64,000 nt of DNA from Dendrophyllia cribrosa (taxonomy: Eukaryota > Cnidaria > Anthozoa > Scleractinia > Dendrophylliidae): NCBI GenBank assembly GCA_024195265.1, contig JAJLRJ010000011.1, positions 27,483,792 through 27,547,791 of the forward strand, given 5' to 3'. The stretch's first letter is position 1, and the number at the start of each line of letters is the position of its first letter. This document shows positions 22,590 to 35,800 of this stretch, piece by piece. A program made the position numbers and the translations under genes. Under the pieces are notes generated by a model. It was given only the letters and a program-made list of their open reading frames with translations. It was not told where the DNA came from and did no database searches.

Positions 22590-23720
22590 TTTCGCTCTAA
22601 CGATACGATTTACCCCTTTTATAGGAGATGATGGAAGGCTCTTTATATATCTCCCTCAGCGACGGTTGGTTCTGTATTAAATGCCATTTATCCATAAGGA
22701 TTTTCTTTAAATTGGACACCGCTGGGTGATATCGTGTGACAAAAAGTAGAATTTTCTTGTACCCTTTTTCCTTCTGTTGAAGGGCCGACTTTCTTTCTTC
22801 GAATTTCATTTCTGAGAGGACTTTATGTACCAGAGTATCTAGATACCCTCTCAAATGTAGGCGTTATTTGAATTTTCTTATATTCTTTTCAAACGTTACT
22901 TTTGAAGAGTTAGTTCGAAGCAGCCTAAGTGCCTCGCCTTTTATGAAGCCTTTACTGACCCCTGGTGGATGGCAGGAAGAGAAATGTGTGTCACTGAAAT
23001 GTTTCTGTCGGCTTGTAATGGGTGTGTACATCGAGGATAGACGTTTCTTTAAATCTATCACCTTTGTAAATGCATGTATCCAAGAAAATAGTTTCTTTCT
23101 CTGAGATTTCAGCCGTAAATTTAATGGTTTGGTGATATCTGTTATCCTGTTCAATGAACCCATTTATTTCCTCTATGCTGGTGTTCCACAAATGCATTAA
23201 AGAGAACACGTCATCGATATATCTTTTCCACACGAGTGGTTTTGTTTCGTTTTTGTTTCGTTTCAGTTTCAACCGCTGCCATGAAAATGTTGGCAAAAGC
23301 CACTGCCATTTTCGTTCCCATAGCGGTACCGTGTGTTTGGAGATAATTCTCTCCATTAAACTGAAACAAATTCTCCTGTAGGATAAATCTTAGCATTTCT
23401 TTGAGGAAATAGGTTGGGATAGGAGGTCTGTTTCTATGGAAATTTTCGTATGCTTTGCATACGGTGGTAATGCCTTCCTCCTGCGGTATGTTTGTATACA
23501 GACTAGTCACATCCATTGATACAAGGATGGTACTACGTGTTTTCTTGGACTTTCGTCTTCTCTAGGAAGCTGATAAGGTCTGTTGTATCTTTAAGATACG
23601 AGTTTTGTTGTTTGGCTATAGGCTGAAGTAGACTGTCTATGGCGTTCCCTTTTAGTAATTCTTCAAATAGGACAAGTAGTGAATGCATTGAACTCCGTTA
23701 GCCAGCTTTTTATAATGAGG
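22590..23720 (-). pseudogene. Penelope-like element RT, broken
   Basis: Several overlapping minus-strand frames together form a reverse-transcriptase core. They show KDTTDLISFLE, MDVTSLYTNIPQEEGI, LQTHGTAMGTKMAVAFANIF, KPLVWKRYIDDVFSLM (catalytic YIDD), CHPPGVSKGFIKGEALRLLR and a C-terminal FVTRYHPAVSNLKKIL. These are signatures of Penelope-like elements. Frameshifts near 23,230-23,350, 23,100 and 22,860, and a stop before MDVTS, make it dead. I see no GIY-YIG endonuclease, which should follow at the truncated end. Confidence 0.88.
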
Positions 23721-24003
23721 TATTGTACTTAAAGGGGTAATGTCACGGCGATTTTGGTCTTTTTTGCTCCAGTTAGTACTAAACGATTGCCTTGTGCCTT
23801 TGGTCTTACACGAATGCTCTTAGAGCATTGAAAACAAAATAACAACTGATTCCTTGAAGAGAAATTTAAGCATATATAGATTTAAGCGATTTTTCCAAGA
23901 CTCACAGCTCCTTCCTTCCTTCCTTCCTCTTCAGTTTATAGCGCCTGCCACGCAAGCTAAGATTAACTAAGCGATCTAAATATTCAGATAAATACGTAAT
24001 TAA

Positions 24004-24165
24004 CATATGAAACTGACTGCAAGGAATTTTTTTTACTAAGTGAATCAACCATATTTTCACATAGGATCTGTATAACAACAGGTCTTTGTACAGATCCTAT
24101 GTGAAAATATAGCTGATTTACTTAGAACTGAAGAATATTCCCTGAGGTCAGTTTCATATATATTT
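24004..24165. repeat. palindromic repeat
   Basis: CATATGAAACTGACTGC, ACTAAGTGAATC and ATTTTCACATAGGATCTGTA are each answered by a complement in reverse order, with a short loop. Confidence 0.78.
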
Positions 24166-24763
24166 TGTAAACACTCAGTGTATGTAGACACACTTGAAAG
24201 GTCAGAAGTTAATTGCATCTGTAACATATCAAAAGTTCACGCTCGACTGCCGGTTTCCGCTTTCTGATGTACACGCCCGTGTGAGGCTCGCGTGCGTGCT
24301 TCGCGCGCGGGTATCCACGCTTCAGACGCTTTTGGCGCTTCGCGCCTTTGCCAGCGAGCCAGCGGAAAAAAAACGACTGTTTTGCAGTCTAGCTTTGTAG
24401 CGTCTACTAACTTCATCCTGTTTATATGCTTTGAGAAGCAATTTTTTCGTTGTTAGTTAAAATAAATCATGAGCGATCAAACTGACCAACAAGAACGAAT
24501 TCAGTCCCGTGCGACTCAAATGACAAAGGCCATGGCAGCCATGTTGGTGTTCCTAACAAAAGAAGTTAATTAAAATCCTTTTGTACGGGAACACCAATAT
24601 GGCGGCCATGACGTCAAGTGAAAACGCTCTATTGAACCGTGCGCTGGTGTAAGTGCCTGAGAGTATAGCCTACATTACTTGCATCGTATTTAAAACAATC
24701 AGTTTTATTCAATTAAGCAATATATTTGAGACGAAAACTGGACGCGCGAACGTAAATTAAATT

Positions 24764-25087
24764 GATGGTTTCACGGTTCGGCGCATGTGCACAGATTAAA
24801 ATGCTTTATTCGCTTTCTTACCAACTTTATCGAAAATTCACAGAAAATTTACACCGACAAAGTCAAAGGCAACACTGAATAAAACCTTTGACCCGAAGGA
24901 ATTATTCTACGCTGTGGTGGCTTTTACGGCGCACATGGGTATGTATGATTCATTCAATCAGCTGACTGACCGCGACATTTTCACGGGAAAATTTCCCGCC
25001 AGAGTTATCTACTCGCTTCCAATTGGTCTAAATAATGAAATTAAATGGGTTATGCAATAGCTTGCACATGCGCCGAACCGTGAAACC
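24764..25087. mobile_element. MITE with 25-bp TIRs
   Basis: GGTTTCACGGTTCGGCGCAT at the left and its complement ATGCGCCGAACCGTGAAACC at the right bracket 324 bp without coding potential. Confidence 0.78.
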
Positions 25088-25089
25088 CT

Positions 25090-26670
25090 ACCTTTAAACG
25101 CAAACTTTGAAAACTGGAGAATATCACTTTCGGAATATCATCGCATATTCCCATTTTTGGTTAGGTCACGTGACGTGTTAAGACTAAAATATTTGATGGA
25201 TTATAAAGAGGATTTATGGTGGTACAATCATTTTACCTCGTCCCCTTGATTGCTTTCCTTTCGTATGGAAAATCCGGTTGTTCCGGAGGTAAATCAAATG
25301 GAACGAACTTTTCCACTGGATATTTTTCGGAAAAAAGGAATATCTTCAGAGGTAGTTCTTTTTTCTCGTTTTTGCCGAAATTATCGGAAAATCCTGTTCT
25401 ATCTGCTGCGTCCTACTATGTTTGTTATTGCAAATCGTTGGTACCCAGTCTCCTCAAGAAAGAAAAAGCAACTTCGTGCAAAAGGAACACGCTCTTAATT
25501 CCCGTTCCGTTTTGATTATGGACAATTTGTCCTGTTCCTTTTAACAGGAAATTCTACCCGGTTTTCCCATTGAAATGGAAAGCGCCCCTTATTACGAATA
25601 CTCCTGTAAATGTGGACCGTCGGTGGTCAAATTACGAGGTTCCTCAGCCTCGTTCCCAGCTTTCCTCGGCTTGTGATAGAATGTGACGTCATCCATCGAG
25701 CTGATTGGGAAGGTTCCATTAGGCGCTCGGTCTCCAGCCGCTCTGAGAGCTCTCCGTTGCTCAGTCAGCGCTGTGAGGCCTGGGAGCGAGGCTGGAGGTT
25801 CCTCTGTGTTATAGTAGCCTCGTTCGCAGGCAACTCTTTGGGCAAAGAATGAGGATGACTAAAGCCAGGCGAGGAACTGGTAAGGAGGACAAAAATACGA
25901 CTGATCAGGGAGGAGAGAAAGAAGTGAATTTTCGGCTTCCCACCCCTCGCCTACCCACCCTACCCACCCTAACCACCCCGGAGTTTCCTGCGAGGAAGTT
26001 CAGTGTCATTCTTGGTTTGCACTTAAGTTAGAAGCACTAAAAACAGATAAATTTGATTTTGATACCAAACGAGTATTAGACAATATTAATAAAAATGTAT
26101 GGAGCGGCCATCTTGGTGTTTCACTAAGGGACACCAACGTGGCGGCAAAAGCTTTAAAGTCTTAATTACACCAAAAATCCCTGGATTTACTATAAGTTCC
26201 ATTAAATCGGCTTATAGTCATCTATAATGTAAAAACAACTTTCAACTGGTTCAATTTTGTTCGTTTTCACGGTTCATCTGAAATAGCGTGACGAATTGCG
26301 TGACACATTTAAAACCTTTACAAATCGGAAACAAAATCGTTAAAACCTGAAACTTTTTGTGAGTGACTGTAACCCTGGTATCTACATACCATGTTAGAAA
26401 CAGCTTTGTTATATAGCTGGAGTTTTCCTCAATGCAACGCGTGCGTTCATTGGTCGATTAATGGTCACATGACGTCTGACAAACAAACTGTTTCCCGCCA
26501 AACGTCCATGAGCGGGCAACATTTGCGAAAGCGAGCAACATTTTCACTGTTGCCAGCTAGCGCACGTGATCATACCGTGACAAAAGGTGGCATGATTATG
26601 ATGCGATTGATGTTTACCTCGAGTGTTCGGCGCGTTTTTCAAACTGTGTTGTGTTGTGTTGCTATATAAC
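25090..26670. other. no supported gene; short repeats
   Basis: The open frames here are short and lack splice context. A small inverted segment with GGCCATCTTGGTGTTTC is at 26,107-26,146; similar CCAACATGGCCGCC hairpins recur at 24.5, 29.0 and 44.2 kb. Confidence 0.5.
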
Positions 26671-26671
26671 A

Positions 26672-26788
26672 AATCACTTAATGACTGGTCCCGAGGAAAA
26701 CAGTGAATTTTGTTTCCCTCAAATCTCGATGTTCGAGATTTTCGGGATACAAAGTTCACTGTTTCCCTTGGGACCAGTCATTAAGTGT
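26672..26788. repeat. foldback hairpin
   Basis: CACTTAATGACTGGTCCC and its complement, with an inner pair around CTCAAATCTCGA, form a 117-bp hairpin just downstream of the PAN/EGF gene stop. Confidence 0.8.
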
Positions 26789-26864
26789 TTATTGTAGGAT
26801 GTATAGTTTAGTTTTTTTTAATTTTTATGACGTCATGTACAAACCAGGAAGAGATCATTTGATG

Positions 26865-27392
26865 TTACTGCACAAGAATGTATCCCATGGTCTTTATACG
26901 CTTGGCTCCATTATCTCCATTAGATGTTGCCGCGTTTCCACACGTATTGGAGTTATCAGGGTTCCCACTGGTGCCAAACCCGAGTCTAGAGTTAGGGCAG
27001 ATATCGCAATTGTTTTGGTCGTTACCAAGGATACCAATTCTTACTTTGGAACATATATCGCAGCTACACACAGCGTTAAACCCTTCCTTGTTACAGTTCA
27101 GCTGCAACGAGGCCTGGGAACCGATCAACGCTTTCCACGTGTCACGACCCAGTGAGGTGGAGCGGTATTGCCCGTCCGCGATCATTGAAAACAAGGAGTC
27201 AGCGGTCTTGTTTATAAGGATAAAATTTGTTTTGTCTTCCCCGTGGATCTTCATACCGAGACAGATCTTGGAGAAGGACGTGTTCCAGTAAGTTGGTAAC
27301 TTGGTCTCCTGTAAGTCGAACCCAGTTTCTCCTCCTGCAACGTCAAATGTTTCTTTGTTGCTCCAAAAAGCGGAATCGTAATGAAAGGTTGT
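26865..27392 (-). CDS. C-terminal domain, terminal exon
   Basis: It follows CAACAG and continues in frame as [80 protein letters not shown] and [18 protein letters not shown], to GYILVQ and TAA. I recall this domain from many anthozoan secreted proteins with PAN/EGF modules; its function is unknown to me. Confidence 0.82.
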   Translation of the reverse strand, partial: TTFHYDSAFWSNKETFDVAGGETGFDLQETKLPTYWNTSFSKICLGMKIHGEDKTNFILINKTADSLFSMIADGQYRSTSLGRDTWKALIGSQASLQLNCNKEGFNAVCSCDICSKVRIGILGNDQNNCDICPNSRLGFGTSGNPDNSNTCGNAATSNGDNGAKRIKTMGYILVQ

Positions 27393-30300
27393 CTGTTGAG
27401 AAGGTCACGAGTGAAGAAAAATAGTAAGCAGAGACATGATGTACGTGAAAACTATCTGTGAAGTGGAAACTTTACTCAATCCTGTTATCAGCTGACGTGT
27501 GATCACGCGCTCTTTTTTTCGGAGCGCGAATGCGCAAAAGTCCGACGACTTTCGCTCCGATAGAAAGAGCGCCTGATCGCAGGTCAGTGATCAGCAAGAC
27601 ACCTTTCCCTTTATATCAGCATAATTATATAACGAGAACTAAAATGAGTCTCGTAAAAGCTAAGTTTAGCAGATTTTTTTCTGGATTCACAAACGCTGTC
27701 AAAGCGAAAAAAACAATGCTGAATAGTTATTCTTTGTCGAGTGTTTTCTTTGAAAAATTATTTTATTCACCCTGTGGTGCATCCGGGAACAAAATAAATC
27801 GAGTAGTTGTACCGCTATCTTGTGGAGTAATGATCTTTACAAAAACAAAAAACAAACAATAGGCATTTTTCATGATGGCGTCATTTACTAAAACCAGAAT
27901 TAACGGGTTATCAGTAACGGAGACAGATATGCAAATGAGCACTCGCTCGCTCACTTGCTCCTTCCATCAGCTGTAAACTTTTGTCACGTAATGTTTTAAA
28001 TCAGTTTTGTTACGAATGCGTTGCGTAACAAGAACAACGTGAATCCAGCGATAACAATAACTAATTTATAGTGGTGTGGTTCATGTTATTGCAATCAGAC
28101 AGTAGTCAGACGGCTCAAGTTCAAATCTCGCAATATTGCGTTACACGTTACTATTTCTTATTCACAGGTTGGCTGAAAGGAGCTTTTGATTCGCTTTCTC
28201 GTGTTTAGTGCTATTGTTATTTTAACTCCACTGGGATAACAACGTTTAAATAACAACAAAATCGAAAGGAATTCTAGTAGTTACAGTAAAATGACGTCAT
28301 CATAAAAAATCGCCTTTTTAGAGAAAATAAGCCCCGTAGGGATTTCAAAACGCTAAGTACCTTTGAGCCATCAATCTTCATGACCAGTGTCCAAATACCG
28401 TAATCGCTGCACGGTCCAAGAACAGTGTCGTTCAGTGCACAGTAGACGACGATTTTTCCAGCAGATACTGCAATCTTTTCATAGGCGATGATTTCTCTGG
28501 ACCTAATTACAATTATCAATGCAGTTTTACTTTGTTTTGGAAATCACGGGTATCCCAAGCTCGGAATATGGCGACTAGTAGTGGTAGTGGTAGTGGTAGT
28601 GGAAGTGGAAGTGGAAGTGGTAGTGGTAGTGGTAGTGGTAGTGGTAGTGGTAGTGGTAGTGGTAATGGTAGTGGTAGTGGTAGTGGAAGTGGAAGTGGTA
28701 GTGGTAGTGGTAGTGGTAGTGGTAGTGGTAGTGGTAGTGGTAGTGGTAGTGGTAGTGGTAGTGGTAGTGGTAGTGGTAGTGGTAGTGGTAGTGGTAGTGG
28801 TAGTGGTAGTGGTAGTGGAAGTGGTAGTGGTAGTGGTTGTGGTAGTGGTAGAAGTATAGTATTTTTAAATACATAATTTTATATTATAGCAGAAAAGATC
28901 TGTATTGTATGCAGTTTCAGTTCAAATTCTTTCTTCTCTAAAAATAGTATACATTCATAATGGAACTGGCATTAGCTTGCATACGAATAGTTTATTATTG
29001 GTGGTTTGGAGTCGACCATGTTGGGGGTCAAAACAGTGAAATTGTCATCCTTTGGGAATAACATTATTTTTATGCAAACGATTTCTATTGTTTTTGACTC
29101 CAAACATGGCCGACGTGCAAACCACCAATATTCCACTTGTGACTTGATATTTCTTAGTATTCACACAAGTCTTCAGGTCACCCCTTAATTTAGGCGAGTG
29201 CATTTACAAGGAAAAATCAAGTCTCAAGTGGGATATTCACAATAGCATTGCATAACTAATTTATGCCATACCTTTATAACTTTGATCCCATTGAAATCCG
29301 AACATTTTGAAAATTATCGGATATTGCTATTTTATAGCAAATTTCTACCGGTTTTCCGTGGTGTGGACTCTTATTTACCACCATTTACGTCATCACATGG
29401 TCAAAATGTTGTGGACTCACGAGACTGTCACGAGCCGCAGCCGAGTGAGTCAGCAACAAATTTTGATCATGTGATGACGTAAATCGTGGTAAATAAGAGT
29501 CCACATCACAGAAAACCGGTGGAAATCTGTTTTTTTTACCACAATATTTAGAAATTACGTGATGTTAGTGTCAGCACCGTTGTCTGCACTCTCATTTACC
29601 ACCCGCATCGACCAATCAGATTGCGAGATTACCGGCAATTGTGGTAAAAAATGCAATTTAAAAGTTATTGATGTAATATGTAAAACACAAGGACGAGTGT
29701 TTCATCAGGATATCCAAACACAGAGAAGTGGTTTAAAAAAACGAGGCGTAGCCGAGTTTTTTTTTTTAAACCAACTTCGAGTGGTTTGGATACCTGATGA
29801 AACACTTTTTCGAGTGTTTGATTTTGCTTCTCAAACTGATCATTAAATGCAGAGAAAATGAAGGAATAAAATCGCAAAGATCTATGCTAATAGGCCATTT
29901 GCACGATGACGTCATATGACTACAACTACCAGAATCCTTCAGTTCTTTGTTTTGTAGTGCAAATTAGGGCTATTGTTATTTAAGCCGCACTAGGATTACA
30001 AAATTTAATTAAGAAAGGAAAAACGAAATGAATTCTGGTAGTTGTAGTCAAATGACGCCATCGTGCAAATGGCCTATTAATATCGGGTTTCCAAACTACC
30101 GTCACGCTTATGATTTTCTTTGTTCAAACTAAATGAATTATTCAGTGTTATCAGGGCTAGGGACATTATATGCTAATTATGCTAATTAATATCGGGTTTC
30201 CAAACCACCGTCACGCTTATGATTTTCTTTGTTTGAACTTGATGAATTATTAATGAGTTTGAGAAGAAAAGTTCTAGGTTTTTCCCAAGTTTGCTGGGCT

Positions 30301-32846
30301 CGTAACAATTTACCGAAGATATTCCGAAAACTTCCGATGATTGTCCGAAGGTCATGGTCATTTTGCGAAAATTGCCGAAGACTTTTGAAGATTACTGAAG
30401 AAAATACGATTTTTTTTTTCAATTATGAACACTAACGTTTCTACATCAGAAAACTAGCTACTTCTATTTTCGACGCTGAAAACTGCCGTTGAATTTTACC
30501 CGTGGAATACCGCAGAATATGCAACATACGGCTCCGCCATCTGATTGGCTGTATTCTTCATGGTATGGGATAGATTCAGGTATTCGTAGTTGACCATATT
30601 TGGAAGTGCACTGCAGTTCTTCAGAGACGGTTATTTTAACACCGCTCAGGATATCCGGACTCAATAGAAAGTTTTAGAACTGAAGCGAGAAATGCTACGC
30701 TATGTCGTCAAAGCAGACCGCCATACTTTTATTTCCTTTGCTCACAGCTGAGGATGTCTGGACTTAATATTTAATATAGAGTTTTAGATGTGTGAACTAA
30801 AACGATAAATGCTACGCTGTGTTGTCGAAGCAGTCCGCGTCAAACTTTCATTTTCTTTGCTCGCAGAGTTTACCGCCAAAGGGATCAACAATTTAATGCC
30901 TTTAGTCTTCGTAAAAACATCCACAGCTTGTGAAGTCAACAAATTGTAAATAGGCATTCTTGAAGTGACCTTGCGTAAACTTCAATTTTATTTGCTGTGA
31001 CACTGTGACGCAAGGCTCTTTTATTACACAGCCATGGACTTCTAGTTTCAATAAATGATACAAAGTGACAATTTGTTGAATAATGAAGCGATTATCCTGC
31101 TCACTCTCACCGGATTTGAACCAACTTGGACTATGGCTTCGTCAGCTGAATATTAGTCTTGATATCCATATTTATATTTGTCCTTGTAAATTCTTAGAAA
31201 TTGTTTTTACGTAAGATGTGGTGTTTTCTCGTTGTGTGCGAATTTTAATGTAGGATTACTATTTTATCATAACATTAAACGCTGAAAGATTTCTATTAAA
31301 ACTCTAAAAACCGACATCATTTCGACGCTACTTCACGTCATTATCAAGACAAAAAAATTGAAACAATACAGAAATATTGGGTGGTCCTGTGGGTATAATT
31401 CCAAACGTAAAATTAATAAAACTACTTATACAATTCTAATTAAAAAAGTGAAAAAAGTGTCATAAACAGCGCAAATCGAGTCAGTTTGGGTGTTAAGAGA
31501 AGGGTTGATGTCCTTTATAAACAGCATCTCATAAATTAGGCAATCGAACTTGCTTCTGCATTTTTATTTTCGTGCTTTTCCATGCAATCCATGTTACTGC
31601 AAGATGTTTCCTGACGGAAGAATAACATGCTCGCTGATGCGTTGATGTAAGTGTCGGGCAGTATACCCGATATAATTTGCATCACGTGTTGACAATCGGG
31701 GGATTGTTTTTCTTGACGCTCAGAATAGCGTAGAGGAAATCATTCTCTACGCGTAGAGGAAAACAAGTCCCGATAGTCAACACGAAATGTTTTCTAAAAC
31801 TTTTTTAGCGTTTAATTTAATGATAAAATCGTTTTCCAAATCTCTCCTTTTATGTAGAATTACTATTGGCATTGAAAAATATAATAAATTCTATTGAAAT
31901 ATTTGTAAAAGTCGCAGTTGTTTCATTTATCTGTTACTTACAAATTCCGATGGTAACGTTCTTTACACGTCAGGGCTGCGTCACAAAACAAGGGTACGCA
32001 ATGCGTACATGATGATATTTGCAGGAAAAAAAGAGGGATAAAGGTAATTGTAAGTTTTGCATAAGTCTTAAAGCGAATACTACAACTATTAAGTAATGAT
32101 CCGCATAAGAAGGATAGTGCTGAACGGCAATGCACGATGGAATGTCAACCTTCAAGGTTCAAGGTGCTTTTTGTCTAATTTTTTTAAGGTTTCAAGTAAT
32201 TCAAGACCCAATCGCACAACATGCAAGTTTTAAAAGATATTGTATTTGGGGAACTTCATCAAAGAAGCAAAATTATTATTAGCTATTGTCTTTTGCTATT
32301 CTGATTGGTTAAGCACGAACATTTCCTAAAATTTATTTGACGCAAATGGATTTTCGTTCTTTTTATAACGAAATATAATTATGAACCATCAGCTCTTCTG
32401 CTATTCTTGAAATTAAAGATATTCTATGTGGGAAAGAGCCGATGCTGCAGAACAATGAAGTTTACTGTAGTTCTTATGTGGAGCATTACTTAATACAGAC
32501 ATGTTTCGAGAGTTCAACTCCCATCATCAGTGTGATGGTACGGTAATTTACAAAGCTTAAATAGCTGATGATGGAGGTTGAACTCCCGAAACATGTCTGT
32601 ATTAAAAGTTGTAGTATTCGCTTTTTTATTATTATTAAGTTATTATTATTATTATTATTGTTATTATTATTATTATTAAGTTATTATTAAGTTCCTGTTA
32701 CTTAGACCGTTTGGAAGTTTTGCATACTGTTATATCCAATAAAACTCGAAAATATTCTCAGAGGGTCTGCACTCAAGTGCTATTGTTTACAATACCTGCT
32801 TGTATGATTGTTATAGATAAAATCAAATTTTTGAGCAGGCTTCTAG

Positions 32847-32887
<41 letters not shown>

Positions 32888-35800
32888 ACAATGGCGAGCC
32901 GAAGGCGAGCCATTGTAAACGCCCATACAGATCGGACGCGAATATTTTATCCTACTTTTGTAAAATTCATTAATTATTCATGAGAGTGAAAACCAATCCC
33001 AGCACAGTATTCAGATCACATGTACACAACTGTAAACCCAAATACTTATCAACTGTCTTAAAGCACGGGGAGGGATTGAATAGGTAGCAGGGAAAGGCTG
33101 GGGTTGATGAATTATTAAACAGTAGAATTAACTTTTGATACAGACTCCTGCTCAGCTTATTAGTATGCATTAACTTTTGATACAGACTCCTGCTCAGCTA
33201 GTTAGTATGCATTAACTTTTGATACAGATCTGTACTGATTAACATAAAAAACACAATAGACATATTTTCGTCATAGAATTTAATTTCATTTACCCGTCAA
33301 TTAACTTTACTCTCGGAACATACAAATAAACACAAAATGTGATGAAATATTGCTTCAAAGAAAGTCGTTTTACCTCCTATCACTTTTCTCCAGTATGTTA
33401 AACGCCATTTTCCCCTATACATTTCCCAAATGGCGATTAATGCCGTAAACAAGTAGGTACAGCTTCTTATGACGGTAGCATTCCCCGGTTTGCTTCGCCA
33501 CTTCACAAATTAATTTGCTGAGCCAGAAGTTTAAACTGTTTGCGGACATGTGCTCCAGCGGGACTGACAGATCCTCGACATTGGTTGACTCAAATCCGTT
33601 CCAACTGATCTTTTTTGTTTATTCTCGTATTCTGCCAGGCAGTAAAAACGTTCACCGCCCATTTTGTATTGTATTTTGTATTTGTAGGTACTGTTTCAGG
33701 CAGTAAGGACATTTCTTCCTCTTCAGTTTTCGGAGGTTGAAAACGAGCTGTTGCCATACGGTTTGGCAGTGACTGAAAGTTGTTAAGTGGCAGTCCCGCT
33801 AAAAGCGGTCCACTCGATTTCGCGACCAAAAATAGTTTCCTTTTATTTTTTGCCGGTGAAAAGGCTTTGGTACACATGTATGAAATACACAATTCTTTTT
33901 TTCAAATTCTTTATTTTCGCCCTGCTACAAGCAAAAAACGAATTCAGACCGTCTCGGCCTTTTCGACGGTGATCGGGAGACTAAAATTGATGGTTTTTGA
34001 GAGGCGCTCTACGCAGAAACAAATGCAGTTGAAGACATTTTGTTTAGGTCATGTTTCTAAGCTAAACTAGAGTAGTTTACAGACAAAGTGTAAAAAATTT
34101 CAATAAAATGTTAAAGTGCCTATGAAATGAATTTTTTTTCTTCGTTTTTCATTAGTTTATTATGTCCAAAGAACGAAAACAATAATCACTTCCCGAGGAA
34201 AAGAAAGAAAATCGGTTTTTTAGCCCCTCGAAGATGCGTCACTTCGGTTGAAAAGTGGCTCCAATTTTTGGAGAGCCTGGGGGCGAGTGGGCGTGCGTGA
34301 TGACGTAAATTACGTAAATAGTATGACACATTGGTTTGTTTACGCTATAATTCCCTTGGAATCCTTTAGCGTGATGGTCATTTTGCCAACGTTTTTGGCT
34401 GTACAAATGTCAGACAGCGCCTAATTTGTTTCTTTACAGTCCTCTGAAGGTGAAGAGGATCAGTTTCGGATCACTCTTGATCAACTGAAATGATCGTGTC
34501 CACTGTAGTTTTGCCGTAGCGAGACGAACCGACTGTGCCGCTTGAGCGAAGGAAGTGAACATGAAGAAGACGGACTTTGATCATTTAGATTATTGAACGT
34601 GAAAGGTATACATTTCAGTAGCACAGCGTCTCAGTGGTTCGCCAGTTGAGTTGTAAGCTTATTGAACGCAGAGGCGTTTTTGTTATTTCTTTTTAGTGGC
34701 TCGTTGACTAGCGTTTATCGAACGCGAACGATATATTTGTAGTACAAACAATCATGATATTAGCGCATTAGCGACTCGACCGGTCTTCTCTGAAGTTCAT
34801 TGATCGCGCGTGGAGGTTATGAACTTATTTTATCGGCTTGGCAATTCGCTCGTCTACTTAAAGTTCTTTTTTCAATGCGAAGGATATGTCTTGGCGGCTT
34901 GCTAGTTGAAAGTTTCTAAATTATACTGATATGTTATGCATATCCGAGGTGGTGTTTTTCAGGCGGCTTGCTGAATTGAATGTGAATGGTGTATTTTTAG
35001 CGGCAAGGTGCCTTGATAGCGTATTTTTTTATTTATTTATTCAAAATGTTTGAACTCAAGTATATACGTAATAATTATGCTTCTTAGTTCAGTGTCTTGC
35101 CAGCGATTGATCGTTTCTGGAAATTTTAACCACTTGGCGGCTTGTAAGTGAGTTCAAAGTATCGTGTTTACATTTATGTCTGATTTATATTTCATTGTAT
35201 AAAAATTGATCTGATAGAACACGCAATGATTCAGCGATGTGTTTTGTTTCGAATAGCATTTGTACGTGTAGATTTTTGATAGATGTTCCGTAGAATAGAC
35301 GCCTTCCAGTGAACACTGCACTGCTACAAGCAAAAAACGAATTCAGACCGTCTCGGCCTTTTCGACGGTGATCGGGAGACTAAAATTGATGGTTTTTGAG
35401 AGGCGCTCTACGCAGAAACAAATGCAGTTGAAGACATTTTGTTTAGGTCATGTTTCTAAGCTAAACTAGAGTAGTTTACAGACAAAGTGTAAAAAATTTC
35501 AATAAAATGTTAAGCAAGCTGAGGCAACTTAAAGACAACCCACTCTGAAGCCTATATTCAGACACTGAAAATGGGGCAAGAACGAGGGAAAATTTCTCAA
35601 ACGTTGCGGCCTAAACTTGGTTTTAAAACCACGTCACGATAAAGTTCTTACCTTATTTTATCGAGTTATAATCTCAAACGTGTGGGTATCCTCCGGGATC
35701 GCAAGCGAGAATAGATTATAATCAGCCATTGACAGTGTGCCAAAGGTCATTTGCATTACTCTTCGGCTCTCCCAAAATGTTTCTATTCTGGCTTGAATTC

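Noticed and set aside
28488..28876. Open frames coding for long Gly-Ser, Val or His-Tyr repeats
   Set aside because: All three are translations of the TAGTGG hexamer array and lie in intron DNA.
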